Shown here: piece by piece, positions 1 through 6,103 of the stretch
Position numbering within the stretch: the first letter of the stretch is position 1
How the letters are laid out: each line of letters begins with the position of its first letter
DNA from: Planctomycetota bacterium
GTDB taxonomy: Bacteria > Planctomycetota > Phycisphaerae > Phycisphaerales > SM1A02
Assembly: GCA_027295435.1 (NCBI GenBank)
Contig: JAPUKX010000264.1
Location: 1-14,242 of the forward strand
Length of the DNA: 14,242 nucleotides
Direction: 5' to 3'
Program-made: the position numbers and the translations under genes
The notes under the pieces: model-generated
What the model was told of the DNA's origin: nothing
Database searches by the model: none
The model's input: the letters and a program-made list of their open reading frames with translations, nothing else

Positions 1-2577
1 GGCCCCTCCAACGCCGGGCACATCGTCGATCAGTCGATCGAACGCGAGCTGCACGACAGTTATCTCACCTACGCGATGTCCACGATCATGGACCGGGCGC
101 TCCCGGACGTGCGGGACGGGCTGAAGCCGTCGCAGCGGCGAATCCTGGTGGCGATGAATGATCTGAACCTCGGCTCGCGAGCCAAGCACCGCAAGTGTGC
201 CAAGATTTGCGGCGACACCTCCGGCAACTACCACCCGCACGGGGAATCGGTCATCTACCCCACGCTGGTCAACATGGGCCAGGATTGGAAGATCCGCTAC
301 CGGCTGATCGACAAACAGGGCAACTTCGGGTCAATCGACGGCGACCCCCCTGCGGCGATGCGGTACACCGAGGCCCGCATGACCGCCGCCGCTGTCGAGT
401 TGCTCGAAGATATCAACCTCGACACGGTTGACTTCCGATCCAACTACGACGAGACGCGCCGCGAGCCGACCGTTCTGCCTGGGAAGCTCCCCAACCTGCT
501 GATCAACGGGTCAACCGGCATTGCCGTGGGCATGGCCTGCTCGAGCCCGCCGCACAACATCCGGGAGGTCTGCGACGCGATCATCGCGGTGATCGACAAG
601 CCCGAGATCGCCCTTGAAGAGCTCATGGAGGTTCTCCCCGGCCCCGACTTTCCCACCGGCGGAGCGATCCAAGGCCGGGCGGGGATCATCGCGGCCTACG
701 CCACCGGCCGGGGCCGCATCGTTATCCGCGGCAAGACGCATCTTGAGACCATCCGGAACCGCCAAACGATCATCATCGACGAGATCCCCTATCAGGTTGT
801 CCAGAACAACCTGATCGAGCGCATCGTTGACGTGGCCAGGGTGGGTCGAATACCCGACATCTCCGACGTCAAGAACTTCTCGGGCAAGTCGCACCGGACG
901 CGGATCGTCGTCTATCTGAAACAGGGCGCCGACGCCGAAGTCGTCGAGAAGCAACTGTATCAGTACACGCCGTTGCAGTCGGCGTACTCGATCATCAACA
1001 TCGCGCTGGTGAATCGTCAGCCGCGGACGCTCGGAATACGGCAGCTGATCCAGTGCTACATCGACCACCGCCGAGACGTGATTCGCCGGCGCACGGAACA
1101 CCTGTTGCGAGAAGCCCAGAAGCAGGCGCACAAACTCGAAGGGCTGATCTACGCCGTCTGCGACATCGACCAGGTGATCGCGCTGATCCGCAGCAGCAAG
1201 ACACGCGAAGAGGCGATCCAGAAACTGTTGGCCTGGCCGTTTCGGATCGCCCGGGACCACGAGTACGCCTCGCTGGTGCCGAGGCCGCTGATCGAGCAGT
1301 CCAATGTCGGCGAGGGCGTACGGCTCACCGGTGTTCAGGCTGACGCGATCGGCTCCCTGCGGTTGATCCAGCTTGTGGGGCTGGAGATCGAGAAGCTCAC
1401 CGGCGACTACACCAAGCTGCTCGGTGAGATTGACCGCTACCAGCAGATCCTTGCCGAGGAAGCCGAGATTCTGAATATCATTCGTGCCGACGCCCGCGAG
1501 CTGCGCGAGAAGTTCGGCGACGAGCGCAAGACGGTGATCGAGCGCGACGAAGCGGAAGACTTCGAGATCGCAGACCTCATCGCCGAGCATGACGTGGTGG
1601 TCACCATCTCGCATCAGGGCTATGTGAAGCGCCTGCCCACCGAGACCTACCGCGAGCAGCGCCGCGGCGGGCGCGGCATCAGGGGATCAGACGCCCGTGA
1701 GGGCGATTTCATCGAGCAGCTATTCGCCGCTTCGACGCACGACGACCTGTTGTGCTTCACCAATTCCGGTCGCGTATTCAAGATGAAGGTGTTCAAGATT
1801 CCCGAGATGTCGCGGAACGCCAAAGGCCGGGCGATCGTGAACCTGCTCCAGCTGAGGCCGAACGAACGGGTGGTCGCCTTCCTGAACATCGAGGACTTCG
1901 AGCGGTCGGAGGATTTTCTTTTCTTCGCCACCGCCCAAGGCCGGGTGAAGCGCACTGCGCTGGCGGATTATCGCAATGTTCACCGAGCGGGCATCATCGC
2001 CATCAACCTCAACGAAGGCGACCGGCTGATCGACGTGGTGCACACCAGCGGCATGGATCACGTGGTGCTGGCCACGGCCTCCGGCATGGCCATCCGCTTC
2101 GATGAGAACGACGCCCGGGTGATGGGGCGCGGCACGGCCGGCGTCAAGGGCATCGAACTTCGACCGGGCGATGAGGTGGTCGGCCTGATCCGCGCCGACG
2201 ATGGAGCCGACCTGCTCACCGTCACCGCCAACGGCTATGGCAAGCGCACCGGGCTGTCGGACTACCTCGTCCATGCTGAAGACGGCACGACCCGCCCCCA
2301 GAGCCGCGGCGGCAAGGGCCGCATCGACATCCGCACCACCGCTCGCAACGGCCGGGTCGTCGCCATCCGCGCTGTCAAGAAAACCGACAGTCTCATGTTC
2401 GTCAGCGAACAGGGGATGATCGTCCGCGTGGGCGCCGACTCCATCTCCCGCATCGGCCGAAACACCCAGGGCGTCCGCCTGGTCAATCTCAAGCCCAACG
2501 ACCGGGTAATCGCCACTGCTTGCGTGGCTGAATCCGACGACGACAACGGCCCCAACACCGGCGGCGCTGACTCTTGA
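1..2577 (+). CDS. gyrA: DNA gyrase subunit A, 5' end cut by window edge
   Basis: Breakage-reunion subunit of type IIA topoisomerase, which with GyrB introduces negative supercoils using ATP. The frame is open from base 1, and family residues (RELHDSYLTYAMS) precede the first ATG at 76, so the true start lies upstream. Codons counted from base 1 happen to match E. coli GyrA numbering. The catalytic tyrosine is Tyr122 in AAMRYTEAR (364-366), and the quinolone-determining loop is HPHGESVIYP at codons 78-87. The GyrA box QRRGGRG (codons 553-559, bases 1657-1677) begins the C-terminal DNA-wrapping propeller and favours GyrA over ParC. Later blades show GRVFKMKVFKIPE, GRVKRTALADY, GYGKRTGLSDY and GMIVRVGADSI. 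The protein ends in a short Asp/Gly-rich tail. Ser83 is kept, but the position of E. coli Asp87 is Pro and that of Asp82 is Glu. gyrB is not visible. The identification is certain; only the N-terminus is missing. Confidence 0.97.
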   Translation, partial: GPSNAGHIVDQSIERELHDSYLTYAMSTIMDRALPDVRDGLKPSQRRILVAMNDLNLGSRAKHRKCAKICGDTSGNYHPHGESVIYPTLVNMGQDWKIRYRLIDKQGNFGSIDGDPPAAMRYTEARMTAAAVELLEDINLDTVDFRSNYDETRREPTVLPGKLPNLLINGSTGIAVGMACSSPPHNIREVCDAIIAVIDKPEIALEELMEVLPGPDFPTGGAIQGRAGIIAAYATGRGRIVIRGKTHLETIRNRQTIIIDEIPYQVVQNNLIERIVDVARVGRIPDISDVKNFSGKSHRTRIVVYLKQGADAEVVEKQLYQYTPLQSAYSIINIALVNRQPRTLGIRQLIQCYIDHRRDVIRRRTEHLLREAQKQAHKLEGLIYAVCDIDQVIALIRSSKTREEAIQKLLAWPFRIARDHEYASLVPRPLIEQSNVGEGVRLTGVQADAIGSLRLIQLVGLEIEKLTGDYTKLLGEIDRYQQILAEEAEILNIIRADARELREKFGDERKTVIERDEAEDFEIADLIAEHDVVVTISHQGYVKRLPTETYREQRRGGRGIRGSDAREGDFIEQLFAASTHDDLLCFTNSGRVFKMKVFKIPEMSRNAKGRAIVNLLQLRPNERVVAFLNIEDFERSEDFLFFATAQGRVKRTALADYRNVHRAGIIAINLNEGDRLIDVVHTSGMDHVVLATASGMAIRFDENDARVMGRGTAGVKGIELRPGDEVVGLIRADDGADLLTVTANGYGKRTGLSDYLVHAEDGTTRPQSRGGKGRIDIRTTARNGRVVAIRAVKKTDSLMFVSEQGMIVRVGADSISRIGRNTQGVRLVNLKPNDRVIATACVAESDDDNGPNTGGADS

Positions 2578-2662
2578 GACGGCCGGCGATCTTCATTGCT
2601 TGTGTTGAATCCCCCCGGCTGGTCTCAATGGCGCGTTTGTGCCATGATGCCGCAATGCCTTG

Positions 2663-2692
2663 AGGGATCGAGGCCTCGATGCCTCGATCCCT
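2663..2692 (+). terminator. 12-bp perfect stem-loop downstream of gyrA
   Basis: AGGGATCGAGGC (2663-2674) pairs perfectly with GCCTCGATCCCT (2681-2692) across the 6-base loop CTCGAT. It lies 85 bases after the gyrA stop. No T-run follows, so a classical Rho-independent terminator is not shown. It could end the gyrA transcript, stabilise its 3' end, or simply belong to the surrounding CTTGA repeat. Confidence 0.4.
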
Positions 2693-2718
2693 TGAGGCCT
2701 TGATGCCTTTACGATGAC

Positions 2719-2762
2719 CCGGGTCTTCCTCGTCCCGACAGGTCGGGACTCGTCAGACCCGG
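2719..2762. repeat. Two-tier palindrome upstream of exbD-like gene
   Basis: The outer stem CCGGGTCT (2719-2726) pairs with AGACCCGG (2755-2762). The inner stem GTCCCGA (2732-2738) pairs with TCGGGAC (2743-2749) around the loop CAGG. The two stems are separated by a symmetric 5-by-5 internal loop. Both stems are perfect. The structure ends 32 bases before the chosen exbD start, so it may fold in the mRNA leader. It may also be a mobile palindromic repeat. Confidence 0.5.
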
Positions 2763-2794
2763 CTTCGCTCGATGCCTTGAGGCCTCACACCGCC

Positions 2795-3247
2795 ATGCTC
2801 ACGCTCCGCCGACCGCAGCACGAGACCCGCGTTGAGATCATGCCGCTGATCGACGTGATCTTCCTGCTGTTGACGTTCTTCATCTACTCGATGGTGTTGA
2901 CGGTCCGGGCTGACCTGCTGCCCATGCAGATGCAGGCGTTCGCTTCGGGTGAGCCGGCCACCGTCCCGCCTGCGGTCACCATCAGCATCGATCACGCCGG
3001 AGCTCTTTTTTTCAACCGCGAGCCGATCTCCCTGGATCAGGTGCTCCCTCGCCTGCGCGAGCTCCAGGCTGACGCCCCGGACACGGTGGTCTACATCGCC
3101 GCCCAGGAGCACGGCACGAAGGACCGACTGCCCACATTCCTGAGCTTGTACGACAAGCTGGCCTTCGCTGGACTGGATATCAAGCTGGTGGGGGCGCCGT
3201 CGCAGGAGACCACCGGCCAAGGCGCCCCAGACAAGCTCGACCGTTGA
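2795..3247 (+). CDS. exbD: ExbD/TolR-family proton-channel subunit
   Basis: A 150-residue inner-membrane protein of the ExbD/TolR family, which with ExbB/TolQ turns proton flow into work on TonB- or TolA-type partners. A short cytoplasmic N-terminus (LRRPQHETRVEI) leads into one membrane helix, MPLIDVIFLLLTFFIYSMVL (about residues 16-35). Asp20 sits where the family has its essential proton-carrying aspartate (E. coli ExbD Asp25). The remainder is a periplasmic domain of about 110 residues. ATG 2795 is chosen because it gives the normal short N-terminus; the upstream in-frame ATG 2714 would add 27 residues encoded by the two-tier palindrome. GAGG at 2779-2782 is a distant possible ribosome site. 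A tonB-like gene follows after 18 bases, but no exbB/tolQ gene is adjacent. The family is clear; the ExbD versus TolR choice rests on the TonB-like neighbour. Confidence 0.88.
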   Translation: MLTLRRPQHETRVEIMPLIDVIFLLLTFFIYSMVLTVRADLLPMQMQAFASGEPATVPPAVTISIDHAGALFFNREPISLDQVLPRLRELQADAPDTVVYIAAQEHGTKDRLPTFLSLYDKLAFAGLDIKLVGAPSQETTGQGAPDKLDR

Positions 3248-3265
3248 CTGCCATACAATCAACCG

Positions 3266-4225
3266 GTGCAGAGTCGCCAACCAACTCTTGTATTGTCCGT
3301 GGGACTGGCCGCGTCAGTGCTCGCACACGTCGCTGTGGTGGCGCCATTGCTCGTGACGGTCATGAGCGCCGCGGGCGGTCGTCACGTTCACCTCCGCGGT
3401 CAGTTTGATCCCCAGGATATTCGGCCTCGTACTGACGAGATTGCTTTGGGCGTCGAGACCTCCGCCGCGTCAACGTTGACCTGGATCGGCTACGAGCAAT
3501 ATCAGCAACATCTTGCTGCCTTGGCTGAGATCGAGCAGGCTGCGTTTCGCACGAACCCTGCGGGCGAAGCGCAGCCGAGCCCCGACGAGGGCGTTTCAAC
3601 GCCGGTCGCCGACGCCCCGGCCACCCTCACGGGCAACGTCACTGCTGAGCCGGCTGATCCACTCGCCGAGTTGACGGCCTGGCTTGACAGCCTTGGCGGT
3701 GATTCAGCATCGCCGGAACCAACCACACGTGTCACGGCCGGGACATCCCCAAGTGACCATAAGGCGCTGCTGGAGGTCCTCGCAGCGCTTCAGCGGTTGT
3801 TGAGCACACCAGTTGAATCACCCCGCGCCAACCAGAGTGACGATGCGACGCGCGATCAGGGTACACCGGCTGAGAAGGAATCCGACCCGACGTCGATCAT
3901 CGATGTACCGCGTGAGAATTGGCAACTCGGCAAACCCATCGCCGCCCAAGGCGTCCAGATCAGGCCGCGCAAGCCGAGCTTTACCACCGTCGTTCTGCTC
4001 ACCGCTGCACCGGCGAACCCGCTATGCGAGATTCACTTTCGCCACGACGGAAAGCCGGCGCTGGCCCGGATCCTCGAAAGCTCCGGCGACGCCCGCGTCG
4101 ACGAGGCGATTCTCAACAGCCTCTACCGCTGGCGCGCCACCGGCAAGCGACTCGACGCCCTGGCGGACGACGAGACGATCACGGTCCGGATTCGGATCGT
4201 GTTGGTGCGGACCAGTGGATCATGA
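3266..4225 (+). CDS. TonB-like energy transducer
   Basis: A 319-residue protein with TonB architecture. It has one N-terminal membrane helix (about residues 8-33), a long low-complexity periplasmic linker rich in Ala, Pro, Glu, Asp and Ser (about 95-215), and a C-terminal TonB-like domain (about 237-315). The helix carries Ser17-Val-Leu-Ala-His21, matching the SxxxH motif (Ser16/His20 of E. coli TonB) that couples to ExbB-ExbD. The C-terminal domain contains CEIHFRHDGKPALARILESS and then the YRWR motif (RWR 288-290), typical of the TonB box-binding fold. The linker lacks the Glu-Pro/Lys-Pro runs of E. coli TonB. The start is GTG 3266, 18 bases after the exbD stop; a later ATG at 3361 would remove the helix, so GTG is preferred. 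It probably forms an operon with exbD. The stop overlaps that of convergent surE. TolA-like function cannot be excluded. Confidence 0.82.
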   Translation: MQSRQPTLVLSVGLAASVLAHVAVVAPLLVTVMSAAGGRHVHLRGQFDPQDIRPRTDEIALGVETSAASTLTWIGYEQYQQHLAALAEIEQAAFRTNPAGEAQPSPDEGVSTPVADAPATLTGNVTAEPADPLAELTAWLDSLGGDSASPEPTTRVTAGTSPSDHKALLEVLAALQRLLSTPVESPRANQSDDATRDQGTPAEKESDPTSIIDVPRENWQLGKPIAAQGVQIRPRKPSFTTVVLLTAAPANPLCEIHFRHDGKPALARILESSGDARVDEAILNSLYRWRATGKRLDALADDETITVRIRIVLVRTSGS

Positions 4226-5035
4226 GCTGCCCGAAGACGACTGCTCCAGCCGTTCCTTCCAGGTCTGCAAGCGGGCGTGGTCGGTCATCACATAGGTCAG
4301 CGGCGTCACCGTCACGCAATGCTCAAACAGCGCTTCGACGTCGGTGTCCGGAGCGGTATGGGTGAACTCCATACCACTGCCGGCTGCCCAGTAGTAGACC
4401 CGCCCAGCCGGACTCACCCGCCGGTCATAGGAGTCGGTGCCCGGGGCGGCGTTCATTTCCACCACGCGAATCTTGGGCATGGGGGCATCGTCGCGCTCGG
4501 TGAGCGGGATGTTGATGTTGATGACGCTATGCGTATCAAGGCCGCCTTCGGCAGATTCGAGCACGCGATCGATCACCGCCCGGGCAATTCGGGCAGCTCG
4601 GCCATATCTGGTCTTGGCCCGCTCGCCGATGTGCAGGCTCACAGCGATCGCGGGCACGCCCAGAAACGCCGACTCCATCGCCGCGGCGACGGTGCCCGAG
4701 TAGAGGATGTTGATCCCCACATTCGCCCCGCTGTTCATGCCGCTAATGGTCAGATCGGCGGGGACATCGGAACCGAATCGCTGCGGCCAAATCGACCGCA
4801 AGGCGAGCTTGACGCAGTCGGCCGGCCGGCCGTCCACCGCGATTCCCTCCAGGCGATCGTTGACCGTGACGGTCTCGATCATCAACGGTTCGGCATAGGT
4901 GATGCCGTGGCTCGCGGCCGTCTGAACGGTCAGCGGCGCAACTGTAAAGATCTCCCCCAGCCCCTGCAAGGCGTCGTACAGGGCAGCAATTCCCGGCGAA
5001 TGGATCCCATCATCGTTGGTCAGCAGGATTCGCAT
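4220..5035 (-). CDS. surE: 5'/3'-nucleotidase SurE
   Basis: Metal-dependent phosphatase that removes phosphate from 5'- and 3'-nucleoside monophosphates (EC 3.1.3.5/3.1.3.6); a soluble cytoplasmic housekeeping and stress-survival enzyme. The 271-residue product starts MRILLTNDDG, giving metal ligands Asp8 and Asp9. Ser42 lies in TAASHGIT, the loop that supplies the serine ligand. Asn101 lies in ISGMNSGANVG, the conserved asparagine ligand, followed by the family signature ILYSGTVAAAMESAFLGVPAIAVS. The length is close to the usual 250-270, with a Ser-rich end (EQSSSGSS). It starts at ATG 5035 with no strong ribosome site and is divergent from nnrE. Its TGA (4222-4220) abuts the TGA of the convergent tonB-like gene, so the two coding regions overlap by six bases. 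In many proteobacteria surE is next to pcm; here it is not. Confidence 0.96.
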   Translation of the reverse strand: MRILLTNDDGIHSPGIAALYDALQGLGEIFTVAPLTVQTAASHGITYAEPLMIETVTVNDRLEGIAVDGRPADCVKLALRSIWPQRFGSDVPADLTISGMNSGANVGINILYSGTVAAAMESAFLGVPAIAVSLHIGERAKTRYGRAARIARAVIDRVLESAEGGLDTHSVININIPLTERDDAPMPKIRVVEMNAAPGTDSYDRRVSPAGRVYYWAAGSGMEFTHTAPDTDVEALFEHCVTVTPLTYVMTDHARLQTWKERLEQSSSGSS

Positions 5036-5112
5036 GACTCGGCCGTCGTGAGGAGTGTACCGGCAGGCCTCCGGCCCGCGCGTCGCCCTCCAATCCTATC
5101 TAGACTGTACCG
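5036..5112. promoter_or_regulatory. Divergent surE/nnrE intergenic region
   Basis: These 77 bases separate the two divergent start codons and must hold at least the surE and nnrE start signals, unless promoters lie inside the genes. TATCTA at 5097-5102 resembles a -10 box for nnrE but would leave only about 10 bases to the ATG. I see no clear -35 partner, operator or Shine-Dalgarno site. A GGCAGGCCTCCGG near-palindrome lies in the middle. The assignment is by position rather than by motif. Confidence 0.35.
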
Positions 5113-5883
5113 ATGATGGCCCAATTCGATCGACAACGACCCGTATCTGCTGCGCACAATGCTCGACACATCGACGGCCAACAACGCCAGTACATTCTCG
5201 ATCGCGAGTCGGTCCGGGCCGTTGATCGGGCTGCGATCGAAGAGTATGGCATTCCCGGCATCGTGCTGATGGAGAATGCCGCGCGTGGACTGGCGGCCGA
5301 GGCCCTGGCAATGCTCCAAGAAGTGCGCGCCTCTTCGCCATCGGTCCTGATCGTGTGCGGTTCGGGCAACAACGGCGGGGACGGCTATGCGTTAGGACGG
5401 CATCTGCACAACGCCGGGGTTGATCCGGTGTTCGCGGCCTTGGGCGAGCCGAAGCCGGGCTCCGATGCCGAAATCAACCGCAACATCTGCCGCAAGATCG
5501 GCCTGCGAGAGGTCCCGCTCAATGAGATTGGCACGGTGTTGGGCGAAGTCGATCTGATCGTCGATGCAATCTTCGGCACGGGTCTGGATCGGCCGGTCGA
5601 AGGCGCTGCTGCCGGGCTCATCGAGTCGATCAATGCGGCGGCCCGGCCGGTGCTGGCCGTCGATGTGCCTTCCGGTCTGGATTGCGACACCGGCCGACCC
5701 CTGGGCGCAACGATCCGGGCCGCGCGGACCGTGACCTTCGTCGCGCCCAAGCCGGCGATGACCCAACCGGCCGCGGCGGAATTCCTCGGCAAAGTCGTCA
5801 CGGCGGACATCGGCGCACCGATCGAGCTGCTCAAACGCTTCGGCCAAGCATTGCCGCAGGCACCGGCAAACCGCGGGCGTTGA
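5113..5883 (+). CDS. nnrE: NAD(P)H-hydrate epimerase (YjeF N-terminal domain)
   Basis: Epimerises the R form of damaged hydrated NAD(P)H to the S form so that the partner dehydratase can repair it; cytoplasmic. The 256-residue protein is a stand-alone YjeF_N/AIBP-type domain. GIPGIVLMENAARG lies at residues 46-59, the nucleotide-binding glycine loop CGSGNNGGDGY at 82-92, IVDAIFGTGLDRPVEG at 149-164 with the conserved Asp151, and AVDVPSGLDCDTG at 182-194. The region ATIRAARTVTFVAPKPAM follows. There is no C-terminal NnrD kinase-like domain, so the dehydratase must be encoded elsewhere. ATG 5113 and ATG 5116 are the only starts that keep the domain whole. They add about 27 residues before the usual start of the fold, a stretch with no clear hydrophobic segment. 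No Shine-Dalgarno site is visible. Confidence 0.95.
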   Translation: MMAQFDRQRPVSAAHNARHIDGQQRQYILDRESVRAVDRAAIEEYGIPGIVLMENAARGLAAEALAMLQEVRASSPSVLIVCGSGNNGGDGYALGRHLHNAGVDPVFAALGEPKPGSDAEINRNICRKIGLREVPLNEIGTVLGEVDLIVDAIFGTGLDRPVEGAAAGLIESINAAARPVLAVDVPSGLDCDTGRPLGATIRAARTVTFVAPKPAMTQPAAAEFLGKVVTADIGAPIELLKRFGQALPQAPANRGR

Positions 5884-5932
5884 ACACGATTTGTCGTCTC
5901 CACGCCATCGGCAGTCCGAAGCTTGCACGAAT

Positions 5933-5949
5933 GGTCCGCGGAGCGGACC
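5933..5949 (+). terminator. GC-rich hairpin downstream of nnrE
   Basis: GGTCCGC (5933-5939) pairs perfectly with GCGGACC (5943-5949) around GGA, 49 bases after the nnrE stop. No T-run follows. It is the only strong hairpin I noticed in the 220-bp gap 5884-6103, which holds no convincing gene. It may mark the end of the nnrE transcript or be a copy of a dispersed palindrome. Confidence 0.35.
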
Positions 5950-6053
5950 CTGCATGACCCGAAGCGCCTCGGTGTCGAGTATGCTGGCGCGGCGAAGAGG
6001 CTCAGTCGTTTGTCTGGCCGGACGCGTCGGGGCAAGCCCGACCGCGAAACAGA

Positions 6054-6103
6054 TTCCCCTTTCCCCTAACCCCTAATCCCTGACACCTAACCCCTTCCCC
6101 TTC
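6054..6103. repeat. Degenerate CCCCTAA telomere-like tract before exporter start
   Basis: Fifty bases ending exactly at the ATG of the permease gene contain six C-runs: 6056-6059, 6063-6066, 6070-6073, 6078-6080, 6091-6094 and 6097-6100. They are separated by TTT, TAA, TAAT, TGACACCTAA and TT. There is one G on the plus strand, so the mRNA leader has no Shine-Dalgarno site. On the minus strand, runs 6056-6080 fit the G3+N1-7 pattern for a G-quadruplex (loops ATTA, TTA and AAA). The role is unknown. Confidence 0.6.

Larger units (their letters stand above)
2655..2785. repeat. CTTGA-core degenerate repeats between gyrA and exbD
   Basis: The 217-bp gap between gyrA and the exbD-like gene holds no gene. 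It carries interspersed copies of a motif built on CTTGAGG or CTTGATG with the linker GCC. ATGCCTTGAGG occurs at 2655-2665 and again at 2772-2782. CCTTGAGGCCT occurs at 2690-2700 and again at 2775-2785. A CCTTGATGCCT copy lies at 2698-2708. Two stem-loops, listed separately, sit among these copies. A related CTTGA array lies at 14112-14140. The function is unknown; it looks like a dispersed intergenic repeat. Confidence 0.6.

Noticed and set aside
511..1614. 367-codon open frame on the minus strand opposite gyrA
   Set aside because: It lies wholly antisense to a clearly conserved gyrA region, and its His/Asp/Arg-rich translation has no recognisable motif. Long antisense frames are expected in GC-rich genes.
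2655..2785. CRISPR-like array
   Set aside because: The repeat units are only 8-11 bases, degenerate and irregularly spaced, with no unique spacers of constant length and no cas genes nearby.
2714..2794. 27-residue N-terminal extension of the exbD-like protein from ATG 2714
   Set aside because: The extension would be encoded by the palindrome and CTTGA repeats and would give an abnormally long cytoplasmic N-terminus. ATG 2795 matches the family.
4277..5116. 279-codon plus-strand frame opposite surE
   Set aside because: All SurE metal-ligand motifs are on the minus strand. The plus frame has no motif and no plausible start context.
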